A stretch of 63,966 bases of DNA from an uncultured Prevotellaceae bacterium (GCA_947166345.1 CAMVDU010000010.1:1-63966); one strand, 5' to 3'. Counted from the stretch's first letter, positions 24,014 through 33,345 are shown. Notes: generated by a model not told the origin, from the letters alone. A program made the numbers and translations.

Positions 24014-25936
24014 CTACAGGGCCTCGCATTCCTTCAGCCACAGCGTGCCGGCAGCATCGCTGGCCATACGCCAGTCGCCACGAGGTGAGAGGCTGATGGC
24101 ACCCACCTTCGGTCCATCAGGCATACAGGAGCGCTTGAACTGCTGATTAAAGAAGCGACGGCAGAACGTTGTCAACCACTTCTTGATGACATCGTCACTA
24201 TACTTCTGACTGAAGGCGGCCTGCGCCAACAGGAACACCTTGGCAGGACGGAAACCATGTCGCATGATATAGTACAGGAAGAAGTCGTGCAACTCATAGG
24301 GACCAACCAGGTCTTCTGTCTTCTGCTTGATGTTTCCCTCTTCATCGGCAGGTGTCAGTTCGGGTGATATCGGGGTGTCTATCACATCAATAAGAACGCT
24401 TTGTTGTGTGCTGAAAGCAGGCAGCGAGGCAGCATAGCGTATCAGCGACTGTACCAACGTCTTGGGGATGCTGGCATTCACGCCATACATCGACATGTGG
24501 TCGCCATTGTAAGTGCACCAGCCCAGAGCCAATTCCGATAGGTCGCCGGTACCGATGACCAGTCCGCCCACCTGATTGGCAACATCCATCAGAATCTGTG
24601 TGCGCTCGCGAGCCTGAGAGTTCTCGTAGGTCACATCGTGCATGCTGGGATTATGACCGATGTCCTCGAAATGCTGGTTCACAGCCTTGGCGATGCTGAT
24701 CTCGCGCTGTGTGATACCCAGTGTTCCCATGAGACTGACGGCATTGTCGTGGGTGCGATCGGAAGTGCCAAAGCCTGGCATCGTCACTCCAATGATATTA
24801 CGACGAGAAAAGCCCAGACGGTCAAAGGCGCGAACCACTATCAGCAATGCCAATGTGGAGTCGAGACCGCCACTGATGCCAATGACTGCCTTGTCACAAT
24901 GAGAGTGAACGAGACGCTTGCACAGACCCATGGTTTGAATGTTCAGTATCTCCTCACAGGTCTCGCCCATCTCTTCATCACTGGGAATGAAGGGGTGCGG
25001 GTTCACCTGGCGCAACAATTCAAAGTCGCGCGGTGTCACCAGCTTGGCATCGACAGCCTTGGCATGGGCACCGTCTTGTGCAGTACGGAAAGTGGTATTG
25101 TTCTGACGCTCGGAGCGTAAACGTTCCACGTCAATCTGTTGTACCAACAGCTGCGGTTCAAGCTGGAATCGCTTAGCCTCTGCAATCACAGTACCATTCT
25201 CTATGATAAAGGCACCACCGCCATAGACCACATCCTGAGTCGATTCACCATAACCGCATGTGGTATAGACATAACCGCAAATCATGCGGGCACTCTGCTG
25301 CAGTAACAGTGAACGCAGGTAGGCACGTTTGCCCACAAGGTCGTTGCTGGCCGAGAGATTCAGCACGATATCGGCACCAGCCAATGCCAGATTGTTGCTG
25401 GGTGGCAGCGGAGCCCACACATCCTCACAGATCTCGACGCCGAAGCCCACGCCATCGCATGTGCGGAACACCTGAGGTTCATTCGACACATGCACCAGAT
25501 TGCCGGCCAGGTAAATATCCTGTTCGATGAGGTCGGTTGACGATGCATACCATCGTTTCTCATAAAACTCATTGTAGTTGGGCAGATAGGTCTTGGCCAC
25601 CACACCGAGGATAGTGCCACGATGGATGACAACGCCACAGTTATAGAGCAAGGAGCCAATCCTGACGGGCATGCCCACCACAGAGATGATGTCGAGTTTG
25701 CGGGTGAAGTCGAGCAGCACCATCAGCGATTCCTCTGCCTTGTCGAGCAACAGACTCTGACGGAACAGGTCCTGACAGGTATAGCCGGTTATGCAGAGCT
25801 CGGGGAACACGATGATCTCGGTACCCTTACCCTCAGCACGCACGATGAGTGACTCTATCTGCTGAGTGTTGTAATCTGTATCGGCTACCTTCACACCTGG
25901 TATGGCAGCAGCCACTTTGATCAGTCCGTATTTCAT
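24014..25936 (-). CDS. nadE: Glutamine-dependent NAD+ synthetase
   Basis: Converts deamido-NAD to NAD+ using ammonia from glutamine. The 640-residue product has both domains. The N-terminal nitrilase-type glutaminase carries the catalytic triad in FPELCITGYTCQD (Glu), KTYLPNYNEFYE (Lys) and VEICEDVWAP (Cys). The C-terminal synthetase has the ATP P-loop GISGGLDSTLAL near residue 350, followed by GTGDLSELALGWCTYNGDHMS and the K-TEDLVGPYELHDFFLYY segment. Length and domain order fit the bacterial two-domain type. The upstream gap to queA holds the CTTATGGG microrepeat. Cotranscription with queA is likely. Confidence 0.95.
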   Translation of the reverse strand: MKYGLIKVAAAIPGVKVADTDYNTQQIESLIVRAEGKGTEIIVFPELCITGYTCQDLFRQSLLLDKAEESLMVLLDFTRKLDIISVVGMPVRIGSLLYNCGVVIHRGTILGVVAKTYLPNYNEFYEKRWYASSTDLIEQDIYLAGNLVHVSNEPQVFRTCDGVGFGVEICEDVWAPLPPSNNLALAGADIVLNLSASNDLVGKRAYLRSLLLQQSARMICGYVYTTCGYGESTQDVVYGGGAFIIENGTVIAEAKRFQLEPQLLVQQIDVERLRSERQNNTTFRTAQDGAHAKAVDAKLVTPRDFELLRQVNPHPFIPSDEEMGETCEEILNIQTMGLCKRLVHSHCDKAVIGISGGLDSTLALLIVVRAFDRLGFSRRNIIGVTMPGFGTSDRTHDNAVSLMGTLGITQREISIAKAVNQHFEDIGHNPSMHDVTYENSQARERTQILMDVANQVGGLVIGTGDLSELALGWCTYNGDHMSMYGVNASIPKTLVQSLIRYAASLPAFSTQQSVLIDVIDTPISPELTPADEEGNIKQKTEDLVGPYELHDFFLYYIMRHGFRPAKVFLLAQAAFSQKYSDDVIKKWLTTFCRRFFNQQFKRSCMPDGPKVGAISLSPRGDWRMASDAAGTLWLKECEAL

Positions 25937-25948
25937 AGTTTTTTCTTT

Positions 25949-25998
25949 GGGTCTAATGGGTCTAATAGGGCTTATGGGTCTTATGGGACTTATGGGAT
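25949..25998. repeat. GGGTCTTAT microrepeat between nadE and queA
   Basis: Six imperfect tandem units of 8-10 nt (GGGTCTAAT, GGGTCTAATA, GGGCTTAT, GGGTCTTAT, GGGACTTAT, GGGATTA). On the minus strand the last unit supplies the final codons of queA (Ile-Pro-stop), so the repeat overlaps the queA end. Confidence 0.75.
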
Positions 25999-27243
25999 TA
26001 ACAATGAGCTGTCGCCATAGCTCAGGAAGCGGAAGTCGTGAGCCAAGGCATAGTCGTATATCTTGTGCCAGTCGCCCTTGACGAAGGCGCTGACCAGCAG
26101 CAACAGCGTGCTTTGAGGTTGATGGAAGTTGGTGACCAGCATCTTCACAATCTTGTAATCATAGCCTGGGGCAATAATGATCTGTGTGCTGGAATGAAGA
26201 GTTTCCAGCCCGTTGCTCTTCATCCAGTTGAGCAGGGCTTGAATAGCGTCACGAGGAGCGCAACAAGGGGACAGTTCCCCTGTAAACGCTTCGCTATCAC
26301 AGTTGGAACCGTCCCCGTAGGGCTCCCATTGGTTGACATGCAACTGGTCCTCAGCGATATTGGGATTGGCCAGCACCTTCAGTCCCATATAATAGAGGCT
26401 CTCCAGGGTTCTGACACTGGTAGTACCTACGGCGATAGCCTGGCAGTCATGGCGTAGCAGTTTCTCCAAGGTCTGACGACGCACGCTGATATACTCCGTG
26501 TGCATCTCGTGACCTTCAATCTCCTCACTCTTTACGGGTTTGAAGGTGCCAGCCCCTACATGAAGGGTCAGCTCCTCGCGATCAATACCATGAGCATCAA
26601 GGGCTTTCAGCACCTCGGGGGTAAAATGAAGACCGGCGGTAGGTGCTGCCACACTACCTTTAATCTTCGAATAGACCGTCTGGTAGGTGGTCTTGTCACT
26701 CTCCTGAGTCTCACGGTTCAAGTAAGGAGGGATAGGCAGTTCGCCCATAGCTTCCAGAATCTCGGCAAACGACAGCTTGTCGTTGTCCCATTCGAAATCT
26801 ACCCAATGACTCGTGCCATGCAGAGCACCTCGCGTTGCTTTGATGGTCAACGTTTCATGGTTGATCTCCAGCGTTCGGCACAACGTTTCGTCCTTCCATT
26901 TCTTGAGATTGCCTACCAGACAAAGCCACGCGCAATGGCCACGGGTTTGGAACATCAGTTCGTAGTCTGTGGGATTGGCAGGCTCCAACAGGAACACCTC
27001 AATGAGCGCTCCTGTCTGCTTGCGGAAATGAAGACGGGCCTGGATAACCTTGGTGTTATTGAAGATCATCAGGGCTCCCTCTGGCAGATAGTCAGAAAGA
27101 TGACAGAACGTGTCTTCACCAATCTCGCCATGTCGATAGACCAACAGTTTAGACTGGTCACGCTGGGCCAGCGGGAACTTGGCAATCCGTTCGTCGGGCA
27201 AGTTGTAATTATAGTCGTTAATTCGTATATGTTTTGTATCCAT
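25990..27243 (-). CDS. queA: tRNA ribosyltransferase-isomerase QueA with an in-frame insert
   Basis: Transfers and isomerises the ribosyl group of S-adenosylmethionine onto preQ1-tRNA to give epoxyqueuosine. The 417-residue product is longer than the usual 340-360. Family blocks are present: NYNLPDERIAKFPLAQRDQS at the start, GALMIFNNTKVIQARL, GSVAAPTAGLHFTPEVL, LTLHVGAGTFKPVKSEEIEGHEMHTEY, AVGTTSVRTLES and MLVTNFHQPQSTLLLLVSAF. Part of the extra length (YGDGSNCDSEAFTGELSPCC, near residues 310-329) is encoded by a long imperfect hairpin at 26267-26316. The downstream enzyme partner tgt lies at 58-59 kb. The PAP2 gene lies 9 nt upstream. Confidence 0.94.
   Translation of the reverse strand: MDTKHIRINDYNYNLPDERIAKFPLAQRDQSKLLVYRHGEIGEDTFCHLSDYLPEGALMIFNNTKVIQARLHFRKQTGALIEVFLLEPANPTDYELMFQTRGHCAWLCLVGNLKKWKDETLCRTLEINHETLTIKATRGALHGTSHWVDFEWDNDKLSFAEILEAMGELPIPPYLNRETQESDKTTYQTVYSKIKGSVAAPTAGLHFTPEVLKALDAHGIDREELTLHVGAGTFKPVKSEEIEGHEMHTEYISVRRQTLEKLLRHDCQAIAVGTTSVRTLESLYYMGLKVLANPNIAEDQLHVNQWEPYGDGSNCDSEAFTGELSPCCAPRDAIQALLNWMKSNGLETLHSSTQIIIAPGYDYKIVKMLVTNFHQPQSTLLLLVSAFVKGDWHKIYDYALAHDFRFLSYGDSSLLIP
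26267..26316. repeat. REP-like palindrome inside queA
   Basis: GGGGACAGTTCC (26267-26278) pairs with GGAACCGTCCCC (26305-26316) with one mismatch. The 26-nt centre adds CTGT/ACAG pairing. The layout resembles GGGGACAGTTCC-type REP elements dispersed in other bacteria. It stays in frame in queA and encodes residues absent from typical QueA. Confidence 0.65.
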
Positions 27244-27252
27244 AGTTATATG

Positions 27253-27948
27253 CTAAACAAAGAAACATGCCTTGATAAAGGCATAGGCTAAGGTAAAGGC
27301 CAACACCGTCACTACCACGTCAATGTCGCGCAGTTCATAGCCTTCAGAGGTATAGTGTTCCGACACATAGGTGGCATCGGTTGTGTAGGGCTTGCTTAAA
27401 CGAATATAGAGGTACCACATGGCTGTGCCTACAATACCGCCCCAGAGGAGTCCCACCAGGATATCGCCAGGAAAGTGGACTCCCAGATAGAGGCGCGTCC
27501 AGCAGTTGACAAGCGACCAGAGGATGAGGGCTACTGACAACAGACGGCTCCTGATGAGCAAAGCGAAGAAGATGGCGATACTGAACGTGTTGGAGGCATG
27601 GGCAGAGAAGAACCCGAATCGTCCGCCACGATAACCGTTTACTGAATCAACATCCAAGCCGATAACAGGGTCATGCGTTGGTCGCCAACGTGCCACGGTT
27701 GGCTTGATAAACATATCATCAAGACTGCCGGCAAAGAACACACACAGGGCAGCACATATCACGATGAGCACTACCTTCTGATAACGGTCATTGTTTTTCA
27801 GAACGAGGTAGAACAGCGCGATATACAGTGGAATCCACGTAGCAGCGGTTGTCAACGTCTTCAACAGACCGTCGAAGAACAACGACTCACTGCCATTGAG
27901 AGATAGCAGTAATTGTTGGTCCAACGATATCAGATCAGAGAATCCCAT
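27253..27948 (-). CDS. PAP2-family membrane phosphatase
   Basis: A 231-residue integral membrane phosphatase with about five or six hydrophobic segments. The three PAP2 signature motifs are visible: KPTVARWRP (K-x6-R-P), GFFSAHASNTFS (a variant of P-S-G-H with Ser-Ala-His) and TRLYLGVHFPGDILVG (S-R-x5-H-x3-D type). Such enzymes dephosphorylate undecaprenyl diphosphate, phosphatidylglycerophosphate or lipid A; the substrate cannot be told here. The last helix ends at the C-terminus. It lies between the Bat cluster and queA with gaps of 17 and 9 nt, so it belongs to the same transcript. Confidence 0.9.
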   Translation of the reverse strand: MGFSDLISLDQQLLLSLNGSESLFFDGLLKTLTTAATWIPLYIALFYLVLKNNDRYQKVVLIVICAALCVFFAGSLDDMFIKPTVARWRPTHDPVIGLDVDSVNGYRGGRFGFFSAHASNTFSIAIFFALLIRSRLLSVALILWSLVNCWTRLYLGVHFPGDILVGLLWGGIVGTAMWYLYIRLSKPYTTDATYVSEHYTSEGYELRDIDVVVTVLAFTLAYAFIKACFFV

Positions 27949-27965
27949 GTATTTGTCCTTTCCTA

Positions 27966-30494
27966 TTATATTTTTTCCATATCAGATGCAGGCAGCCATC
28001 CGCTTCTACCATCCGAGAGCGTCACCTGCTTCCAGTCTTTCATTGAGTCGTCAACGATGGTAACCTTCGTTCCCTCATGAAGTGTAAAGGCATCCTTTGC
28101 CGTCTCTGAGGGTGTCGTCTTCACCTTTACTGTTGCCGTCATGATGATGGCACCGTCACGGGTAGCCTCGTTGTGTCCCTGTTGCCAGGCAAAGAGGTTG
28201 CCTAACAGGAAGAGTACCAGCATCACCACACCTCCGAAGAATCCCAATTTTCGCAGTCTGATACCATTGGCAAAAAGATAGAGCAGTGCCAAGACGATGG
28301 CCATCGCCAGCGAGATAATGGCAAGCCACGCCCACTGGTTGGATGTTAGCAGGTTGGTCAGCGAACGGTACCAGGTGATGAAGAACATCTCCGACTTTGG
28401 CGTCACCTTGTCGATGGTCTTACTTTGAGCTACTTGTAGGTTGTGTCGGATATCAACATCACTGGGGGCTAAGAGCAAAGCACGTTCGTAGTTGAGGATA
28501 GCCATCTTCAGGTTCTCGGTGCGGTAATAGGCATTGCCTAAGTTGTAATGAACCTCAGCACTTGAACCTTCCTTCAACACTTCCTCATAAAGACTGATGG
28601 CCAACTGGTATTCACCAGAAAGATAAGCCTTATCGGCCTCTTGTTTGGTGGCTGCCGAGAGCGACAGTGGCAGGAGCATCAGCAACAGAACGATGCTTTT
28701 TGCGATATTATCCGATTTCTTTATCTTACGCTTCATGTCCGTTTCAATATGTTCAATGGCAGTCATGGCCGTCTGATAGACCTTCTGCATATTACCCTTA
28801 GGATCACCAGGAGCATAGCGCTCAAATTCGCACTCATCAATGGCTTCGATAAACTGAGCTGTCGTTTCAGGCAAGACACGACGCTCTGTCAAGCGATCCG
28901 TGATATTCTCACGCGACAGTTGCTCTACAGGCATATTCAGACGGTCGCCTACATAACCCCACAGAGCACGCAAGGCCTCGTCATAGAATTCGCCAGGCTT
29001 ATTATCTTTCATCAAGCGTGCTGCCTTGCGCAGTCGTTTGGTGGCCACCTTGTTGGCACTCTTTGCACGGTTATTCACGATATCGGCTCTTTCGATGGCA
29101 CGCTTGTGGAAGATAACGAAGAGTGAGATAAACACCAGGAACAGTACACCCAGACTGATCACATAACGGTTGGAACCAAAGAGCAAAGGCTCCTGTTTGA
29201 TTAGTTCGCTATCACCCTCTTTGATAGGGAAGATATCACCGTTAACCTGTTCGTTGGCAAAGTCCTGACTGCCACCGACACCACCCTTGCCTTTGGCTAC
29301 CTTCAAGTGATAGCCTTCTGTGGTGGCGGTACGATAGTCACCAATCTCTGGGTCAAAGTAAACCAAACGGATAGGTTCGATGTCGTAGACACCAGGATTG
29401 CGGGGCACAGCAGTATATTCATATTCGATGGTACCCTCATAGCCGTTGACTGTCAGTTGTGTCTGGTCGGTAACCTGTGGCTCATAGGTATCAAAGTCGG
29501 CAGGGAACTCCACAATCGGTTTCGACAGCATATTCATATTACCATGTCCGCTGACTTTCACCTTCAGGGTGATGACATCATTAGTCTGGGGCGACTCGTT
29601 GTCGAGAGTCGACTCTATGGTAAACTGTCCCACTCCGCCAGAGAATCCTGTGGGCTGAGAGGGAAGCGGTTCCACATGGATAGTGACAGCCTTGGAACGA
29701 ACTGCATGTTTGTCATAGACCTCACCAGAACCGCCATTCATAAACTCTTCAAAGGGATCGATATTCTGCAGACGACGGATAGTCGTCACTTCAAACGGCA
29801 CAGCAGGTATCTCAAGACTGCCCGATTTCTGTGGGAAGAGCAGGTATTTTTGCCATTCCAACGTGACATAAGCCCGACCGTTTATCAACTCGTGCGACAT
29901 GCTGATTTGTGTGCGAGGATCGTCCATGCGGTTCACAATGAAGTCCTTCAATTCACCCAGGTCACCAGAGATATTCGTAGGTGCAGAGCTGGTGTATAGC
30001 TTGAAACTCACCATCAACGGCTCCTGCTCATAAACGCGTGTCTTCGAGGGCGTTACCTGCATGAAGATATCTGCTGACGAAGACTGTTTTGAAGATGATT
30101 CGCCCGAGACAATAATGCTTAACGTGTTCGATGACACTTGCTTACCGTTGACCACTGCCGTAGCAGCAGGAATGGTGTAGGTGCCCGCTTTCCTTGCCAC
30201 CAGCGTATAAGTATAGGTAGTGGCACTCTCATGGGTTGCCTTACCGTTGATGATGGTATGCGAGCTGCGCGTAGAAACAGCAGGACCAAAAACCACGTCG
30301 AAGGCCTCCTGCGGGATGTTACCCAAGCGGAAGTTACTCATGCTGGTGGAATTAGCGGTGTATTCTATTCTGAAGTTGCCATCCACATTGACCACGTCAG
30401 GACCTTCTGCTTTCAGCGTCTGGGCCTTGACAGTGGTCAGCAACGAGCTAACCATCAGGATTATTATCGTGAGTAAACGTCTTGTCATATTCAT
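27966..30494 (-). CDS. BatD-BatE fusion protein
   Basis: An 842-residue envelope protein joining two components usually encoded separately. Residues 1-25 form a signal peptide. About 26-440 is the BatD region of Ig-like repeats (LKAEGPDVVNVDGNFRIEY; LEWQKYLLFPQKSGSLEIPA), and a membrane helix lies near 445-465. A cytoplasmic part rich in basic residues spans about 465-590. A second signal-like hydrophobic segment (SIVLLLMLLPLSLSAA) near 600 begins the BatE part, with TPR units (AEVHYNLGNAYYRTENLKMA, about 615-690), two further membrane helices (about 720-775) and a C-terminal SH3-like domain (VKVKTTPSETAKDAFTLHEG). The internal leader-like segment suggests fusion of two genes. An ATG 6 nt further in is an alternative start. 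The role in oxidative or aero-tolerance is known for the family only in outline. Confidence 0.88.
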   Translation of the reverse strand: MNMTRRLLTIIILMVSSLLTTVKAQTLKAEGPDVVNVDGNFRIEYTANSTSMSNFRLGNIPQEAFDVVFGPAVSTRSSHTIINGKATHESATTYTYTLVARKAGTYTIPAATAVVNGKQVSSNTLSIIVSGESSSKQSSSADIFMQVTPSKTRVYEQEPLMVSFKLYTSSAPTNISGDLGELKDFIVNRMDDPRTQISMSHELINGRAYVTLEWQKYLLFPQKSGSLEIPAVPFEVTTIRRLQNIDPFEEFMNGGSGEVYDKHAVRSKAVTIHVEPLPSQPTGFSGGVGQFTIESTLDNESPQTNDVITLKVKVSGHGNMNMLSKPIVEFPADFDTYEPQVTDQTQLTVNGYEGTIEYEYTAVPRNPGVYDIEPIRLVYFDPEIGDYRTATTEGYHLKVAKGKGGVGGSQDFANEQVNGDIFPIKEGDSELIKQEPLLFGSNRYVISLGVLFLVFISLFVIFHKRAIERADIVNNRAKSANKVATKRLRKAARLMKDNKPGEFYDEALRALWGYVGDRLNMPVEQLSRENITDRLTERRVLPETTAQFIEAIDECEFERYAPGDPKGNMQKVYQTAMTAIEHIETDMKRKIKKSDNIAKSIVLLLMLLPLSLSAATKQEADKAYLSGEYQLAISLYEEVLKEGSSAEVHYNLGNAYYRTENLKMAILNYERALLLAPSDVDIRHNLQVAQSKTIDKVTPKSEMFFITWYRSLTNLLTSNQWAWLAIISLAMAIVLALLYLFANGIRLRKLGFFGGVVMLVLFLLGNLFAWQQGHNEATRDGAIIMTATVKVKTTPSETAKDAFTLHEGTKVTIVDDSMKDWKQVTLSDGRSGWLPASDMEKI

Positions 30495-30510
30495 TCTTTA
30501 TATAGTCAGA

Positions 30511-31308
30511 CTACCAGTTCTTTCGGTTTGGACGACGGTTGTACTGGCCTTCCTGCATCTCTTCATTCATGCGTTTCTGCGTCTCTCTTTCTTTCTGCAT
30601 AGCTTTTTGCAACATCTGGTCCATGCGCTGCTGATCCATCTTCTGCTGCTGATTCTGCTGCTGTTGCTGGTTCTGCTTTTGTTGCTGCTTGTCTTGCTGT
30701 TGCTGCTGCTGATTCTGAGTACTGTCGTTCTGTTGTTGTTGCTGATTCTGCTGCTGCTGATCCTGTGGTGGCGGAGGTGTCTGATTCTTTTTCTTCATCT
30801 GCTTCTGACAAACCACCAGATTATAGCGTGCTTCATCGTCGGTGGGATTATTGCGAAGGGCATTCTTATACGCTTCGATAGCCATCTCCAGGTATTGTTC
30901 GTTCTTGCCGTTCGACTGGTACAGCGACTGGTACATCACACCCTTGTTATAGAAAGACTTTGACTTTTTCAGCGGGTTGTTCTCGTGGTCGGCAGCCTGT
31001 TGGAAGAGCGAGTCGATACGGTTCACCTCCTTGTTCATCAAGGTGTCATTACGCTGTGGCCAAGGACGCCAGAACTCTTCGGGCAACAACGAAGTAGCCA
31101 TGTTGTAAAGGGCTTTGGCATTGATGCTGTCGAGGGTAAGGGCTTTCTGATACGAGGTAGTAGCCCTGTCGCGATTACCCTCACGGAACTGACGGTTGCC
31201 ATTACGCAGGAACTTTCGTATCTGCTTGTTATGTTCATTCTGGGCTGTAGCCGTCATACTGACGCATCCCAGAAGACAGAGTATGATATATAGTCGGATG
31301 ATTCTCAT
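30511..31308 (-). CDS. batC: BatC: TPR protein with glutamine-rich tail
   Basis: A 265-residue exported TPR protein of the Bat cluster. It has a signal peptide MRIIRLYIILCLLGCVSMTA, about three TPR-like helices (ATTSYQKALTLDSINAKALY; FYNKGVMYQSLYQSNGKNEQ; AIEAYKNALRNNPTDDEARY) and then a tail of about 75 residues made mostly of Gln with Asn, Lys and Met. The tail is coded by CAG/CAA runs, seen as CTG/TTG repeats near 30620-30775. The last residues are basic (QYNRRPNRKNW). The start overlaps the stop of batB by 4 nt (ATGA). Such Q-rich tails are frequent in BatC homologues, though run length probably varies between strains. Confidence 0.85.
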   Translation of the reverse strand: MRIIRLYIILCLLGCVSMTATAQNEHNKQIRKFLRNGNRQFREGNRDRATTSYQKALTLDSINAKALYNMATSLLPEEFWRPWPQRNDTLMNKEVNRIDSLFQQAADHENNPLKKSKSFYNKGVMYQSLYQSNGKNEQYLEMAIEAYKNALRNNPTDDEARYNLVVCQKQMKKKNQTPPPPQDQQQQNQQQQQNDSTQNQQQQQQDKQQQKQNQQQQQNQQQKMDQQRMDQMLQKAMQKERETQKRMNEEMQEGQYNRRPNRKNW

Positions 31309-32327
31309 TTTTTGAACAGTTTAAGGTTCTTCAACTTCGGATTCTTCCGTTCCAGGATGCATATCTCCAAAATCAGCAACAGCAGGACAATGACACCCAC
31401 AGCCTGATACTGATCATCGTAGTCGGACGTGACATTAAACTCACCACGCTGTAGTTTCCCAAGCTCTTCCTCTAACAGCTTCTGGGCATTAGAGCTGTTG
31501 TTGACGTGAATATAGGAACCGTTGCCAGCCTTGGCAATGTCACGGCACATCTTCTCATTCAGTTTCGAAAGCACCTTCGTGCCTGTCTCGTCAACGATAT
31601 ATTTTCCGCCCGTGGCTTCGGGATTTGGTACAGGGGCACCGGCAGAAGTGCCTATACCCAACATAAAGATGTTGCAACCGGCTTCCTGTGCTGCTTTGGC
31701 AGCCTCTTCTGCCCCACCCTCATGGTCTTCACCATCGGTAATGATGATGATGGCCTTACCAATGCCTTCCTGTTGGGTGAAACATTGTGAGGACAGTTCG
31801 ATGGCCTGTGCCAGGTCGGTACCTTGGTTGTGTATCAATGTGGGATCGATATCGTTCAGGAACAACTTGGCAGATACAAAATCATTAGTGATGGGCAACT
31901 GTACGAAGGCGTCTCCGGCAAAGACGACGAAGGCTATCCTGTCGTCCTTGAATTTCGACAGCAGACTCTCAATCATCATCTTCGCACGACTCAGACGACT
32001 GGGTGACACATCCTCTGCCAACATCGAATTACTGATATCAAGGGCGATGACCATTTCAATGCCTTGACGTTCTACCTTGGTGATACGACCAGTAATCTGT
32101 GGACGTGCCAGCATGACAATCAACAATGCGAGGATCAGCTCAAGCAACCAGAACTTGACCAAGGGACGCCAGCGTGACACATCGGGCGTCAGCATCTTCA
32201 CCAGTTCGGGATCGCCAAACTTCTTCAGTCGGCGTTTCTGTTGCCAGCGCAAGAGGTAGAAGACGACGGCCAACAGAACGACCACCGCCAACAGATATAG
32301 ATATTTCGGGTCTTCGAATCTAAACAT
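31305..32327 (-). CDS. batB: BatB: membrane-anchored VWA protein
   Basis: A 340-residue protein with N-terminal membrane helices (YLYLLAVVVLLAVVFYLL; FWLLELILALLIVMLA) and a von Willebrand A domain from about residue 85. The MIDAS motif is intact (ALDISNSM, D-x-S-x-S), with the Thr site in IHNQGTDLAQAI and Asp in IIITDGEDHEGG. A C-terminal helix (AVGVIVLLLLILEICIL) returns to the membrane. Its partner BatA lies immediately upstream; the stop of batA overlaps this ATG by one base. The pair probably forms a periplasmic-facing complex that MoxR remodels, by analogy with other MoxR-VWA systems. Confidence 0.92.
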   Translation of the reverse strand: MFRFEDPKYLYLLAVVVLLAVVFYLLRWQQKRRLKKFGDPELVKMLTPDVSRWRPLVKFWLLELILALLIVMLARPQITGRITKVERQGIEMVIALDISNSMLAEDVSPSRLSRAKMMIESLLSKFKDDRIAFVVFAGDAFVQLPITNDFVSAKLFLNDIDPTLIHNQGTDLAQAIELSSQCFTQQEGIGKAIIIITDGEDHEGGAEEAAKAAQEAGCNIFMLGIGTSAGAPVPNPEATGGKYIVDETGTKVLSKLNEKMCRDIAKAGNGSYIHVNNSSNAQKLLEEELGKLQRGEFNVTSDYDDQYQAVGVIVLLLLILEICILERKNPKLKNLKLFKK

Positions 32328-33331
32328 TACGGTATCCTCCTAAACAATGTTATACGGAGCAATATTTCGAGCAACAACGCCAGCAGAGCGCCAATGATGA
32401 ACTTCTGGAACATATCTTCGGTCTTCACAAAGGTCTGCACGTCGAACTTCGATTTCTCCAATGAGTCGATGTCCTGATAGATGCTTTTCAGTTCCTCGTT
32501 GTTGGTGGCACGGTAGAACTTTCCCTGTGTCATATCGGCAATGGACTGTAGCGTCTCGGTGTCAATCTCAACAGGCAAACGCAAGTATTGTATTTGTCCA
32601 CCAACGATAGCTGCAGGAGTCAGGGCCGTACCGTTGGTGCCCACACCGATGGTATAAACCTTGATTTTCTCGTTTTTGGCAATTTCTGCAGCTTTCAGGG
32701 GCAGGATCTCACCCATATTGTTGCTACCATCAGTCAACAGGATGATGACCTTGCTCTTGGCAGTAGCTGACTTCAGACGGTTGATGGCACTGGCTAGTCC
32801 CATGCCGATGGCTGTCGCACCATTGTCAAGACGTCCCTGTAATATATAGTCAGTTCCTACCTGGTTCAACATCGACAGCAGGGCGGCGTGGTCGAGGGTC
32901 ATAGGACATTGTGTGAACGACTCTCCGCCAAAGAGTGTCAGACCTATCTGGTCATCAGGACGATTCGAGATGAACTCCGACGCCACCTTGCGGGCAGCCT
33001 CTATACGGTTAGGCTCCAGGTCCTTTGACAACATCGACGTCGAGACATCGACCACCAGCATGATATCAACGCCTTCTACCGAACGCGTCTCTGTGGTATC
33101 GTGCAGCTGTGGACGTGCCATTGCTAATACCAGCATCACGAAAGCCAGCACCCTTAGCAGGGGCAGTAAAGGCATCAAGGCCACCCGCCACGAGCGTGGT
33201 GCTTTCCGGAAGGACTGTGTGGTGGCCATCCGGAGCGTTGGCTCGCTCTTCTTGCGAAACATCACATACCATATTATATAAGGTATGATGAGCGCCAGTA
33301 GCAGCAGATATTCTTTATTGGCAAATTCCAT
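32327..33331 (-). CDS. batA: BatA: membrane-anchored VWA protein
   Basis: A 334-residue paralogue of BatB. It has a first membrane segment (YLLLLALIIPYIIWYVMF), a second (LLPLLRVLAFVMLVLAMA), a VWA domain with MIDAS residues in LVVDVSTSM, the acidic-site loop DNGATAIGMGLASAI and IILLTDGSNNMGE, and a final helix IIGALLALLLEILLRITLF. Typical length and organisation for BatA. It sits between a 363-residue membrane protein (14-nt gap) and batB (one-base overlap). Function in stress tolerance is inferred from family and cluster. Confidence 0.92.
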   Translation of the reverse strand: MEFANKEYLLLLALIIPYIIWYVMFRKKSEPTLRMATTQSFRKAPRSWRVALMPLLPLLRVLAFVMLVLAMARPQLHDTTETRSVEGVDIMLVVDVSTSMLSKDLEPNRIEAARKVASEFISNRPDDQIGLTLFGGESFTQCPMTLDHAALLSMLNQVGTDYILQGRLDNGATAIGMGLASAINRLKSATAKSKVIILLTDGSNNMGEILPLKAAEIAKNEKIKVYTIGVGTNGTALTPAAIVGGQIQYLRLPVEIDTETLQSIADMTQGKFYRATNNEELKSIYQDIDSLEKSKFDVQTFVKTEDMFQKFIIGALLALLLEILLRITLFRRIP

Positions 33332-33345
33332 GTCGTTTCAATTCA

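Noticed and set aside
30620..30775. Repeat cluster resembling a CRISPR or satellite
   Set aside because: It is in frame and encodes the Gln-rich tail of BatC.
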